A DNA stretch of 64,000 nucleotides from Aurantimonas coralicida_A (GTDB lineage Bacteria; Pseudomonadota; Alphaproteobacteria; Rhizobiales; Rhizobiaceae), in NCBI RefSeq assembly GCF_036016755.1, contig NZ_JAYXIH010000008.1:51124-115123 (forward strand), given 5' to 3'. Numbering within the stretch: position 1 is the stretch's first letter; each line of letters begins with the position of its first letter. Shown piece after piece: positions 44,437 to 53,456 of this stretch. The notes below the pieces were generated by a model. The model did not search any database. It worked only from the letters and a program-made list of their open reading frames with translations, and was not told the DNA's origin. The position numbers were made by a program, and so were the translations under genes.

Positions 44437-45231
44437 ATGATGCCCGCTTTCGCCAAGAGCGACCCGTCTCTCGAGACACCCATCGCCGAACTCCCCGCCG
44501 ACGTCATCGAGTTGGCAGGTGTCAACAAATGGTACGGCGACTTCCACGTACTGCGCGACATCAACCTGACGGTGCGGCGGGGCGAACGCATTGTCGTTTG
44601 CGGACCATCCGGGTCCGGCAAGTCCACGATGGTCCGATGCATCAACAGGCTGGAGGAGCACCAGACGGGCCGGATCGTCGTCGACGGAACGGAACTGACC
44701 GGTGACCTGAAGAACATCGACGTCGTCCAACGCGAGGTGGGAATGGTGTTCCAGCACTTCAATCTCTTCCCCCATCTGACGATCCTGGAAAACTGCACGC
44801 TCGCCCCGATTTGGGTGCGAAAGTTACCGAGGAAAGAAGCGGAGGAAATTGCCATGCATTACCTCGCCCGCGTGAAGATTCCGGAGCAGGCAAACAAGTA
44901 TCCCGGCGAATTGTCCGGTGGCCAGCAGCAACGCGTCGCGATCGCGCGCTCTCTCTGCATGAGCCCGAAGGTCATGCTGTTCGATGAGCCGACCTCCGCC
45001 CTCGACCCCGAAATGATCAAGGAGGTTCTGGACGTAATGGTCGGCCTCGCCGAGGAAGGGATGACCATGATCTGCGTGACGCACGAGATGGGCTTTGCCC
45101 GCCAGGTCGCCAACCGGGTCGTCTTCATGGACGCCGGCAGTATCGTGGAGCGGAACGAGCCGGAAGAGTTCTTCGGCAACCCGAAGCATGAGCGCACGAA
45201 GCTGTTTCTGTCGCAGATCCTCGGACACTGA
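44437..45231 (+). CDS. Amino acid ABC transporter ATP-binding protein
   Basis: 264-residue GlnQ/HisP-type ATPase: Walker A GPSGSGKST, MVFQHFNLFPHLTILEN, signature LSGGQQQRVAIARSL, Walker B VMLFDEPTSALDPEM and H-loop CVTHEMGFARQ. It has about 25 extra N-terminal residues. It starts 109 bases after the second permease gene and is followed by the ureohydrolase 93 bases later. Confidence 0.93.
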   Translation: MMPAFAKSDPSLETPIAELPADVIELAGVNKWYGDFHVLRDINLTVRRGERIVVCGPSGSGKSTMVRCINRLEEHQTGRIVVDGTELTGDLKNIDVVQREVGMVFQHFNLFPHLTILENCTLAPIWVRKLPRKEAEEIAMHYLARVKIPEQANKYPGELSGGQQQRVAIARSLCMSPKVMLFDEPTSALDPEMIKEVLDVMVGLAEEGMTMICVTHEMGFARQVANRVVFMDAGSIVERNEPEEFFGNPKHERTKLFLSQILGH

Positions 45232-45324
45232 CGAGCCGTCGTCGTCACCCGCAACGGCCAGGTGAGCGGTTCAGCCCGAAGTCGCGCTCGCCCAATATCA
45301 GACTTTAGATTTGGAAAGACGAAC

Positions 45325-46296
45325 ATGCCATTGACGATTCCGGCGAAGGCCGAGCATCAGACCTTTCTCTACGCCGAGCCGTGCAGCGATCTGGACACGC
45401 TTAGCGCCGACATTGCCTATCTCGGCATCCCCTACGGGGAGTCCTACACGTTCGGCGAGATCGCCAGCGATCAGAGCCGTGGCGCGCTGGCGATGCGCCG
45501 AGCGACCGACAGGATCCTGCGCTCCATTGAGCGTTATGACTTCGACATCGGCGGTCCGCTCTACGACAACCGCCCGATCCGGGCGGTCGATTGCGGGGAC
45601 GTGTATGCCGATCCCCGGGAACTCAAGGATCATCTCCAGCGATCCGAGCAGGTCGTCCGCAAGATCGTGGCGTCGGGCGCCCTGCCGATCGTGCTGGGCG
45701 GCGACCACTCGGTCCCTATTCCCGTTCTTCAGGCCCTCGACGACCAGGGGCCGATAACGCTCATCCAGATCGATCAGCATCTCGATTGGCGCGAGGAGAT
45801 CAATGGCGTCACCCACGGCCTGTCCAGCCCCATCCGTCGGGCGTCGGAGATGGAGCATGTCGGCGAGATCTACCAGATCGGACTGCATGGGACCGGCAGC
45901 GCGCGGCAAGAGGAATTCGACGCCGCGAAAGCCTACGGGGCGCACCTGTTTTCGGCCTACGACATCCACGAGCGGGGCATCCAGCCGGTCCTCGACATGA
46001 TCCCCGACGGGGGCCGGTTCTACATCACGATCGACCTGGATGCCTTCGAACCATCCATCGCGCCAGGCGTCGCCGCGCCGTGCGCGGGCGGCATGACGTT
46101 CATCCAGGCGAGGAGCCTGATCCACGGTCTCGTCAACAAGGGCAGGGTCGTCGGGATGGACGTGGTGGAGATCACGCCGGCAACCGACGTCAATCAGATC
46201 ACCTGCATCACCGCAGGGCGGCTGATCGTGAACCTGGTCGGGGCGGCGGTGCGGGCCGACTATTTCGAGGGCAAGTCGAGGGCCGGCAGGGCATAG
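45325..46296 (+). CDS. Agmatinase-family ureohydrolase
   Basis: 323-residue arginase-fold hydrolase, expected to remove urea from a guanidino compound. Metal ligands: His in LGGDHSVPIP, the triad QIDQHLDWREE (Asp, His, Asp; Gln in place of Ala of DAHxD) and TIDLDAFEPSIAPGV (two Asp). It differs from the GdmH-type enzyme at 875-2089 in every diagnostic motif, so the substrate differs: arginine, agmatine, guanidinobutyrate, guanidinopropionate or another guanidino acid. ATG 45325; earlier in-frame starts give residues unlike the family. It is in the operon with an amino-acid importer and an N-acyl deacylase. Confidence 0.87.
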   Translation: MPLTIPAKAEHQTFLYAEPCSDLDTLSADIAYLGIPYGESYTFGEIASDQSRGALAMRRATDRILRSIERYDFDIGGPLYDNRPIRAVDCGDVYADPRELKDHLQRSEQVVRKIVASGALPIVLGGDHSVPIPVLQALDDQGPITLIQIDQHLDWREEINGVTHGLSSPIRRASEMEHVGEIYQIGLHGTGSARQEEFDAAKAYGAHLFSAYDIHERGIQPVLDMIPDGGRFYITIDLDAFEPSIAPGVAAPCAGGMTFIQARSLIHGLVNKGRVVGMDVVEITPATDVNQITCITAGRLIVNLVGAAVRADYFEGKSRAGRA

Positions 46297-46440
46297 GCTT
46301 CCCGTCGGCCGATCGTCGGCCGGCACACCCTCATCGGCCCGAGGGACCGGGCCGGCGCACGTCGAGGCGGCGGGTGGCATGCTCTCGAAGCGCATCCGCC
46401 GGCGCGCCTGACCCGGTAGTTTTCAGCGAAGGTAGCCCGA

Positions 46441-47565
46441 ATGAACGTCGTCGCGATTCTCGAAAAGCTGGTGAGCTTTCCCTCGGTCTGTGGATCGTCC
46501 AACCGCGACATCGTCGACTGGATCGCGCGCTACCTCGAAAGCCACGCCGTGACGGTCGCAGTGCTTCCCGGCCCGGAGGGCGACAGGGCCAATCTCTTTG
46601 CCACCCTGGGCCCACCCGATGGCGCGGGATACCTTCTCTCGGGCCACATGGACGTTGTGCCGGCCCAGGAGCCGGAATGGGAGTCCGATCCCTTCCGTCT
46701 GCGACAAGAGGGGCGACGTCTGTACGGGCGCGGCACCACGGACATGAAGGGCTTCCTGGCGGCGGTGCTGGCGAGCGTTCCGGTCCTCCAGACCGTCGAC
46801 CTGAAACGCCCCGTCCATCTGGCGTTTTCCTATGACGAGGAAGCGGGCTGTCGGGGCGTGCCCCATCTCCTTTCCCAGTTGCCGGAGCTTTGCGCCCCGC
46901 CATCGGGGGCGATCATCGGCGAACCGAGCGGGCTGCAGGGCGTGCGCGCGCACAAGGGCAAGGCCGCGGCCCGAGTTGTCGTTAGGGGCCGAGCAGGCCA
47001 TTCCTCGCGGCCTGATCAGGGAGCCAACGCGATACACGTAATGGCGGAGGTGCTGTCTTGCGCCGTGACGGCCGCGAACGCCATGGGCGATGGGCCCTTC
47101 GATCCGGATTTCGAGCCGCCCTGTTCCTCGATGCAGATCGGCAAGGTGCATGGAGGCCAAGCACTTAATATCATCCCGGACCTTTGCGTGGCAGAAATCG
47201 AGGCGCGCGCTATTCCAGGCGTCCCGCCAACAACGCTCCTCGAACCACTTCGCGCCTTTGCGCGTACGCTTTCCGCTGATGGCATCGAGGTAAAATGGGA
47301 ACCATTGAGCACGTATCCTGCGCTTTCCCTTCCTGCGAACGCCCCACTCGCCGCGCTTCTGGAGAAACTCACAGGAAGGCCGTCGCTGGCGGCTGTCAGT
47401 TTCGGTACAGAAGCGGGGCTTTATCAGCAGGCAGGCATTGACTCGATCATCTGCGGTCCCGGCGATATCGGCCGCGCGCACAAGCCAAATGAATTCATTC
47501 TCATCGAAGAACTGATGGCCTGCCAGCAAGTCGTCGAAGCACTGGGCGCGTCGCTCGAAGGCTGA
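46441..47565 (+). CDS. argE: ArgE/DapE-family deacylase (acetylornithine deacetylase-like)
   Basis: 374-residue M20 metallopeptidase-family enzyme. Zinc ligands and catalytic acids: SGHMDVVPA, GRGTTDMKGF, YDEEAGCRG, EPSGLQG, and the terminal His in GRAHKPNEFI. Dimerisation/lid domain lies between about 175 and 285 (RGRAGHSSRPDQGANAIHVM). It fits acetylornithine deacetylase, but the catabolic operon suggests it removes an acyl or carbamoyl group from an intermediate of the imported compound. It ends the cluster. Confidence 0.88.
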   Translation: MNVVAILEKLVSFPSVCGSSNRDIVDWIARYLESHAVTVAVLPGPEGDRANLFATLGPPDGAGYLLSGHMDVVPAQEPEWESDPFRLRQEGRRLYGRGTTDMKGFLAAVLASVPVLQTVDLKRPVHLAFSYDEEAGCRGVPHLLSQLPELCAPPSGAIIGEPSGLQGVRAHKGKAAARVVVRGRAGHSSRPDQGANAIHVMAEVLSCAVTAANAMGDGPFDPDFEPPCSSMQIGKVHGGQALNIIPDLCVAEIEARAIPGVPPTTLLEPLRAFARTLSADGIEVKWEPLSTYPALSLPANAPLAALLEKLTGRPSLAAVSFGTEAGLYQQAGIDSIICGPGDIGRAHKPNEFILIEELMACQQVVEALGASLEG

Positions 47566-47982
47566 GTCAGCTCTTTCCGAGCGTGGGTCTGCTTTTTGGC
47601 GTGAACGACGATTCACGCCTTAACTGCTCAGATCCTGCATCAGCCATTTCACGGTGCAGTGGTCAGGTGCGGCTCGATCCTATACTCATCGGCAATTGTC
47701 GATGAGCGCGGTCATCACTTGATTGTGCGGTCCAGCTCCTAGGCGAAGCAGTCTGATGACTCGCGCAGGACCGAGCCGGACGCGGACCGGTGCCTTTCGG
47801 ATGGCAAGCTCTGCAAGCCGCCGTGCGCACAGTAGCACCGTTCTCCAAGTGAGCTGAATACTACGCTTTTTGCAGCGCTAAGCGTTTATCGGATCTGATG
47901 TCATCAACGCAGTAAATGCTTCCTTTGGTAGTTCATTTTCGATAATCAATATATTTCGAACGAAGCTAGTAAGTGGGGCGCT
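47566..47982. other. Gene-free stretch before the SIR2-HerA genes
   Basis: No recognisable gene. It includes an inverted repeat CTCATCG/CGATGAG (about 47687-47708) around GCAATTGT. Near the SIR2 start it becomes AT-rich (47870-47970), which probably contains the promoter of the defence genes. Confidence 0.5.
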
Positions 47983-49197
47983 TTGGACACCGTACATAAT
48001 CCGGATCGCTTCATGGCTGATCTCAGGCAAATTCTCTCGCAGGGGCGCAAACGTATAGGTGTCCTGATCGGCGCAGGTGCTCCGCTGTCGGTGAGAGTTG
48101 ACGCAACCGGTAAGCTCGACCCCAATGGGCAAGCGCTTATTCCGGGAGTGGACGAACTGACAAATCAGGCGGTGGCGAAGCTGACAGGAACGGAGGCAAC
48201 CGCTACGGCAGCAATCCGCGCGTCCCTGCCAGCAGGCGGCAATATCGAGACCATCTTGTCCAAGGTGCGGTTGCTTCAGACGGCGCTCGGAGACACGCCA
48301 AAGCACGGTCTTGATGGCGCAGGTTACGCCGGGCTAGGGACGGCGATCTGCGAAGCGATCGGGGAGATCGTCGGCGCGCGCCTCCCGGAGGAAAGAACAT
48401 CCTATCACGAGCTCGTTTCGTGGGTAGGCGGGACGCAGCGCGCACACCCGGTAGAGATTTTCACTACCAACTATGACCTTCTCATCGAATCCGCATTCGA
48501 GCGGGCCAAAGCACCATATTTCGATGGGTTCACGGGCGGGCACGCACCCTTCTTTGACTCCGTCACCGTGGCGGGAAATGACCTGCCCGCCCGCTGGTCA
48601 CGCGTCTGGAAATTGCATGGCTCGCTTGGGTGGAAGAGCGACAACGGGGTTGTGGTCCGTTGCGGCGGTCGGGATTGCACCGAACTCGTCTACCCTGATC
48701 ACCTGAAATATGACCTGACGCAGAAGCAGCCCTACGCCGCTCTGTTCGAGCGCCTGAAGCAATTCCTCCTAACGCCCGACACCGTGCTCCTGACCAGCGG
48801 CTTCTCCTTCCGTGACGCTCACATCTGCGCGGTGCTCGGCGAGACGCTCGCGATGAACGCTAACGCGGCGGTGATCGCATTCCAGTTTCAGCCTCTCTCC
48901 GACGAGGAGCCAGCGCGTAAACTCGCCTTCGAACACCCGAACCTTTCGGTCTACGCGAGCGACGCCGCCGTGATCGGCGGCGTCCCCGGCCCGTGGCGCC
49001 CGGGCGACTTGCCTAAGAACTGGAGCGAAATCCGCGCAAGCTTCTGGGGTCCGCGCGGTAACAACCAAGCCTTTCTCCTGGGCGACTTCGCAAGTTTCTG
49101 CCGGTTCTGCGCACTGTCCTACTCCTCCGACCTCGCTCGTGCAGCGGATGCGGTCGTTCTGGCCGAGGATGCCAAGCCAGCTACGGCTGAGGCATGA
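47983..49197 (+). CDS. SIR2-domain NADase of a SIR2-HerA defence system
   Basis: 404-residue SIR2-like protein. The NAD-binding loop RIGVLIGAGAP (about 24-34), the catalytic-type FTTNYDLLIE (Asn, Asp), the catalytic His in WKLHGSLGW and LLTSGFSFRDAHI are all present, so NAD hydrolysis is expected. In known SIR2-HerA systems this protein degrades NAD on phage infection and assembles with HerA. TTG at 47983 (GGGG 5 bases upstream) is chosen because NPDRFMADLRQIL precedes the Rossmann fold as in relatives; ATG at 48013 is an alternative. The stop overlaps the herA start by 4 bases. The third-position GC is visibly lower than in the metabolic genes, consistent with transfer. Confidence 0.88.
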   Translation: MDTVHNPDRFMADLRQILSQGRKRIGVLIGAGAPLSVRVDATGKLDPNGQALIPGVDELTNQAVAKLTGTEATATAAIRASLPAGGNIETILSKVRLLQTALGDTPKHGLDGAGYAGLGTAICEAIGEIVGARLPEERTSYHELVSWVGGTQRAHPVEIFTTNYDLLIESAFERAKAPYFDGFTGGHAPFFDSVTVAGNDLPARWSRVWKLHGSLGWKSDNGVVVRCGGRDCTELVYPDHLKYDLTQKQPYAALFERLKQFLLTPDTVLLTSGFSFRDAHICAVLGETLAMNANAAVIAFQFQPLSDEEPARKLAFEHPNLSVYASDAAVIGGVPGPWRPGDLPKNWSEIRASFWGPRGNNQAFLLGDFASFCRFCALSYSSDLARAADAVVLAEDAKPATAEA

Positions 49198-51020
49198 CCG
49201 CGACCGACCCAACCTATCTCGGCCGCGTGAGCGCAGTGTCGGGCTCGACCATCACGATCAAGCTCGCCGAGTCTCTCTCGTCCGGCCTCGCTATGATCGA
49301 TGGCCACACCTACCGCGTCGGTCAGGTCGGCAGCTTTATCCGTATCCCACTCGGATATCAGGACCTCTATGGAGTTGTTGCCGAGATTGGCGCTAACGCC
49401 GCGCCTCAAGCCGCCGCTCTTGCTGAAGTCGACACCGGACGCTGGATGCGGGTGGAGCTAGCTGGCGAGGCAATCGGTGAGCACTTCGAGCGCGGCCTCA
49501 GTCAGCATCCTAACGTCGATGACGCGGTCCATATCGTCACGCAAAAGGATCTTCGCCGCATCTACGGCGGGGAAGAGGAGGATCAGGTAGAGATCGGAAC
49601 GCTTTCAAGCGCCGAGAATATCGTAGTGCGACTTGCGCTTGACGCGCTAGTCACCCGGCACAGCGCCATCGTCGGCTCGACGGGGTCAGGCAAGTCGACG
49701 ACCGTAGCGAGCCTACTGCGCTCCATCGTCCGTACAGCCGAAAACGTCGCCTCTAGCGGCGCGCGAGTACTGCTCCTCGACGTTCACGGCGAATACTCCG
49801 CCGCGCTCGGCGACCTCGCCAAGACGTTCAGCTCTTCGCCGTCCCCAGGTGAAGAGCCGCTGTTCGTTCCGTATTGGGCACTGGAGGCCGGCGAGCTACT
49901 CGATTTCGTCGCGGGTGCGCTTAGCGACAATCACCTGATCGCGTTCACTGACAAAATCCAAGAGTTGAAGGAAAGGCGACTCGCCGCTGGCGCGCTTCCG
50001 GGCCTCGACCCTCAATCATTGACGGTCGACAGCCCGGTGCCATTTTCGCTGAACCAGCTTTGGTATGACCTGATCGATTTCGAAACAACCACTTTCACCG
50101 GGCCGCTTCGAGACCAGCCAGCGCGTGAGGCCGCCGGTAATCCGGCAACTTTGACCGCTCCCCGTTACACGCCGCACGCGATGGGCACGGCCGGACCATT
50201 CCTCAATCAGGCTGCCAAGGGCATCCGTCGACCGCTTAATCTGCTGCGCTCCCGCCTTCTCGACCGCCGCTACGACTTCATTCTGCATCCTGGCCATTGG
50301 GAACCTGACCTTGTCGGGCAAACGGCCCAGGACCTGGACACGCTGCTCGCCGGCTGGCTCGGCCATGATCGTCCGATCACAATCCTCGACCTTTCCGGTG
50401 TGCCGAGCGCGGTCTTGGTGCAACTGATTGGCTCCATCCTGCGCATCGTCTATGAAGCGCTCTACTGGAGTCGGGAGAAGACCGAGGGCGGTATTCTCCG
50501 GCCTCTACTCGTGGTGATGGAGGAAGCCCACCGCTATGTCAGCCCCGACAGCGGCAACGTCGCGGCAGACATTGTCAAACGGATCGCGAAGGAAGGCCGC
50601 AAGTACGGGGTCGGCGCCATGCTCGTCTCGCAGCGCCCATCCGAGATTGACGAAACTGTGCTCTCCCAGTGCGGGACGCTTATAGCTCTGCGGCTATCCA
50701 ACCCAGCCGACCGCAGCCGGGTGAAGGGGGCGCTTCCAGATAATTTGTCGGGCTTAATGGACCTTTTGCCAGTTCTGCGGACCGGTGAGACTATTATCTC
50801 CGGTGAGGCCGCACGGCTTCCCGTGCGCTGCCGTGTGACACTACCGTCTGCCGATCATTTGCCACGAAGCTCCGACCCGGAAGTAAGCGCAGCTTGGCGA
50901 ACCCGCCGAATTGCCGAAGGCTATGATCGCATGGTGGCGTCTTGGCGTGCGCAACGGACCACCGCTGTTGTGCGGGATGTAGCTATCCAGCGGACGGCCA
51001 TCGATGAAAACGAGCAGTAG
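49194..51020 (+). CDS. HerA-family DNA-translocase ATPase of a SIR2-HerA system
   Basis: 608-residue HerA/FtsK-superfamily ATPase. An N-terminal HAS-barrel (YLGRVSAVSGSTITIKL, VGSFIRIPLGYQDLYGVVAE) precedes Walker A IVGSTGSGKSTT (about 160), LLLDVHGEYSAAL, and Walker B LVVMEEAHRYV (about 440) with the sensor/arginine region AKEGRKYGVGAMLVSQRPSE. Family hexamers form a ring that binds DNA ends; with SIR2 they make a large complex. ATG overlaps the SIR2 stop, so the pair is translationally coupled. A KTSC-domain gene begins 8 bases later. Confidence 0.9.
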   Translation: MTATDPTYLGRVSAVSGSTITIKLAESLSSGLAMIDGHTYRVGQVGSFIRIPLGYQDLYGVVAEIGANAAPQAAALAEVDTGRWMRVELAGEAIGEHFERGLSQHPNVDDAVHIVTQKDLRRIYGGEEEDQVEIGTLSSAENIVVRLALDALVTRHSAIVGSTGSGKSTTVASLLRSIVRTAENVASSGARVLLLDVHGEYSAALGDLAKTFSSSPSPGEEPLFVPYWALEAGELLDFVAGALSDNHLIAFTDKIQELKERRLAAGALPGLDPQSLTVDSPVPFSLNQLWYDLIDFETTTFTGPLRDQPAREAAGNPATLTAPRYTPHAMGTAGPFLNQAAKGIRRPLNLLRSRLLDRRYDFILHPGHWEPDLVGQTAQDLDTLLAGWLGHDRPITILDLSGVPSAVLVQLIGSILRIVYEALYWSREKTEGGILRPLLVVMEEAHRYVSPDSGNVAADIVKRIAKEGRKYGVGAMLVSQRPSEIDETVLSQCGTLIALRLSNPADRSRVKGALPDNLSGLMDLLPVLRTGETIISGEAARLPVRCRVTLPSADHLPRSSDPEVSAAWRTRRIAEGYDRMVASWRAQRTTAVVRDVAIQRTAIDENEQ

Positions 51021-51028
51021 GAAATGCA

Positions 51029-51241
51029 ATGATCCGAGACCCCGTCACCTCTAGCAATATCGCGTCGATCGGCTACGACTCCAACAGCGAAACACTGGAG
51101 ATCGAGTTCCTTAATGGCTCGATCTACCAGTATTTCAATATACCCTCTGGTCTCAATGATCAGCTGATGGCAGCTCCCTCCAAGGGGCAATTTTTGAACG
51201 TTTACATTAAGAACGGCTACCCGTACTCGCGTGTCGGTTAG
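51029..51241 (+). CDS. KTSC-domain small protein downstream of HerA
   Basis: 70 residues almost entirely formed by a KTSC domain: VTSSNIASIGYDSNSETLEI, FLNGSIYQYFNIPSGL and KGQFLNVYIKNGYPY. The KTSC domain is found alone or fused to nucleases, methyltransferases and lysyl-tRNA synthetases; its activity is not established. ATG at 51029 lies 8 bases after the herA stop with AGGA upstream, so it is in the same transcript as the SIR2-HerA pair. Confidence 0.8.
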   Translation: MIRDPVTSSNIASIGYDSNSETLEIEFLNGSIYQYFNIPSGLNDQLMAAPSKGQFLNVYIKNGYPYSRVG

Positions 51242-51785
51242 TCTAGCCCCTGTTTCCAGCTACAAATCAGGATACTGCGGTAAGCGTCTTTCCCACTCGC
51301 GCCCGGTTGTGTGGCGCGACCCTCAGCAACGCCAAACGAGGTTGCGAGACGACCCTGTCCATACCGGGTCGCAAGCCGGTGGAAAGGCTCCCATTTTCTC
51401 GTGGCGGAGACCAATCCCATTTCATTGCTTATTTTACGGCATGGTTGCGGCTGTCTGGTAGCTGAATGAACGGCTGCTTCGGAGCATCACTACGGTCAGG
51501 CGGAACGTCGTAAAGGGGCGCGAAGCCGCCGGTTTCCACCGGCCGCGTACCGCAGTAGCAAATGCTCACGAACGATACGAACGGAACGATAACGCCGTAT
51601 CGTTCGCATTTCGTACACCTGTGCGGCCCGCTCTCCTTTCAAGACACAAGCTTCATCGTGCAAGGGTCCGATAAGTGGAGATTATTGGACCCTTGGCGAA
51701 GATCCCTGGCGGGACCGCCCCGTGATGATCCGCCCCTTCTTCGTTGCGGCCATTGACCCTCGCGGACGTCCGCAGAGCAGCCTCC
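51242..51785. other. Gene-free stretch after the KTSC gene
   Basis: No convincing gene. Only short open frames without ribosome sites or recognisable domains occur (for example 51562-51756). Composition stays lower in GC than the metabolic regions. Confidence 0.45.
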
Positions 51786-52123
51786 GGCAAGAAATCATTG
51801 AACGATCATCGGCATGCTGGGGCCGTGAGAAGGGACATGGCGATCACCATCCTTCGCGGCTCTCCTCACTGGTGCATGCGTCGTCACCTTCGCCGCACTC
51901 TTCGTGGCGCGGCATATCCCGGAGCTTGTCACCGCGTCGCCCGCGGAGCCCACCGCGCCGGCAATCGCTTCGGCCCCGCAACGGCAGGCCCCCTTTCCCC
52001 GTGTTCGGCCGTGAACTCGCGCGGGTCCGCTTTGCCGATGATCGCGATGCCGGTCAGGTGTTGATCCAAGAAGGCCTGTCGCAGCCTTGGCCGAATCAAG
52101 GCAACAAATGGTGCGATCGCTAG
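51786..52123 (+). pseudogene. Remnant of membrane-anchored SNase-like (thermonuclease) protein
   Basis: One frame gives a membrane anchor and linker (FAALLTGACVVTFAALFVAR, PAEPTAPAIASAPQRQAP) ending in TGA near 52010. The neighbouring frame continues with FGRELARVRFADDRDAGQVL and EGLSQPWPNQGNKWCDR, the C-terminal segment of thermonuclease-family proteins. The central nuclease domain with its Asp/Arg/Glu catalytic residues is absent. A frameshift plus internal deletion explains both parts. Confidence 0.55.
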
Positions 52124-52198
52124 CCGGCTATCGCAATTTTCCGCGATTCGAGGCTACTTTGTCCGCTCTGGCACCTTTAGCTTCCGGATCAGCGTGAG

Positions 52199-52462
52199 AT
52201 GGACGATCGATCGATGGGCGCATTCGAGACCTATGAGTGGACCGACGAGGATGCCCGGCGGATCTTCGAAGACATCAAACAGACGGTAAACGGGATATGG
52301 CGCAATGCGGCCAGCGAGGCCCGAGATCAGCCACCGGATCGGATTGCGGAAATCAGGCGTGAGGCGTCCAAATCGGTAAAGCCTTATTTGGATGACGCGA
52401 ATGCTCTGAGGAAGGTTCATGCTCGGCCGAAATCATCTAGCGACGCGGCCGCAGAGAAATGA
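52199..52462 (+). CDS. Small hypothetical protein
   Basis: 87 residues, charged and predicted helical (WTDEDARRIFEDIKQTVNGI, EARDQPPDRIAEIRREASK). No signal peptide or known motif. ATG at 52199 has only a weak ribosome site (GCGTGAG); ATG at 52214 is an alternative. It lies between the nuclease remnant and the IS5-type element. Confidence 0.45.
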   Translation: MDDRSMGAFETYEWTDEDARRIFEDIKQTVNGIWRNAASEARDQPPDRIAEIRREASKSVKPYLDDANALRKVHARPKSSSDAAAEK

Positions 52463-52560
52463 CCACGAGCGGCTTTGTCGGCTCGCAGCAAAATATTTCC
52501 AAGGGATGGCGCTTATTGCCAGAAATTCGCCCTACGCACCGAGGAACATCAACGCCGTTA

Positions 52561-53456
52561 GAGTCCGTTTGAGAACTTTCATCAGTGAGCGATCCTTCGC
52601 AGTAGAAGACCGCCCATAGCGACGTGGATCATGGCCTCGGAGACGTCTGTGCGTTCCTCGTAGTCACGCACGAGCCGGCGCCAGCGAACCATCCAGCCGA
52701 AGGATCGCTCCACGACCCAGCGTCGCGGCAACACCTTGAAGCCCGGCTCATTGTCGATCCGACGGACCACCTGGACGATGAAGTCGCGATAGGCCGCCTT
52801 GTCCATCAATTGCTTGCGGTCGTAGGCGCCGTCAGCGAACAGATGCTTCAGGAACGGCCAGCGCTTGCGGACCGCGTCGAGGATCATCTGGGCGCCGGCG
52901 CTATCGGAGATGTCGGCAGTGGTCAGATTGACCATCAACAGGCGTCCGTCGGTATCGGCGGCGATGTGGCGCTTGCGGCCATTCACCTTCTTTCCTGCGT
53001 CATAGCCGCGAGCCGGACCCTGCGGCGCCTTGATCGACTGGCTGTCGAGGATACCCCCGGTGGGGCTCGCCTCCCGACCCGCCCGCTCCCGGTCGATCAT
53101 CAGCGCGGTATTGTGGATCGTGCGGAACAGAAACAGTCGGATGAAGCGGCGAAACCACCAGTAGACCGTCTGCCACGGCGGAAAATCCTTCGGCAGCATG
53201 CGCCAGCCGCAACCGGTCCGAGCCAGATAGCGAATGGCGTTCAGCACCTCGCGTAGATCGACCGATCGCCGGCGTCCCGTGCTTGCCGTCGGCGGCAGGA
53301 ACGGCGCAACAACCGCCCACTCCCGATCCGTCAGATCAGTCGGATAACGCTTCGATCGCTTCTCGATATCGGCCATTCGGCCACGGCTCGCTGAGGTCCA
53401 CATCAAAAGCGTGAATCGCAATCGGGCCTCCATGCCAACCCTTCTCAAACGGTCTC
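52561..53456 (-). mobile_element. IS5-family insertion sequence
   Basis: Terminal inverted repeats: left GAGTCCGTTTGAGAA (52561-52575) and right, as reverse complement, GAGACCGTTTGAGAA (53442-53456), 14 of 15 matching. They bracket one complete transposase gene, giving an element of about 896 bases, a normal IS5-family size. Flanks TTA and TCA do not form a clear target duplication. Confidence 0.8.
52582..53376 (-). CDS. IS5-family transposase
   Basis: 264-residue DDE transposase. N-terminal part DLTDREWAVVAPFLPPTA, then the catalytic residues: Asp in GGILDSQSIKAP, Asp in KHLFADGAYDRK and Glu in RRWVVERSFGWMVRWRR. ATG at 53376 lies inside the element; a longer frame to 53568 would run across the right inverted repeat and the unknown base and is not accepted. 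Apparently intact. Confidence 0.9.
   Translation of the reverse strand: MADIEKRSKRYPTDLTDREWAVVAPFLPPTASTGRRRSVDLREVLNAIRYLARTGCGWRMLPKDFPPWQTVYWWFRRFIRLFLFRTIHNTALMIDRERAGREASPTGGILDSQSIKAPQGPARGYDAGKKVNGRKRHIAADTDGRLLMVNLTTADISDSAGAQMILDAVRKRWPFLKHLFADGAYDRKQLMDKAAYRDFIVQVVRRIDNEPGFKVLPRRWVVERSFGWMVRWRRLVRDYEERTDVSEAMIHVAMGGLLLRRIAH

Noticed and set aside
51562..51756. Short open frame of 64 codons after the KTSC gene
   Set aside because: No ribosome site, no recognisable fold.
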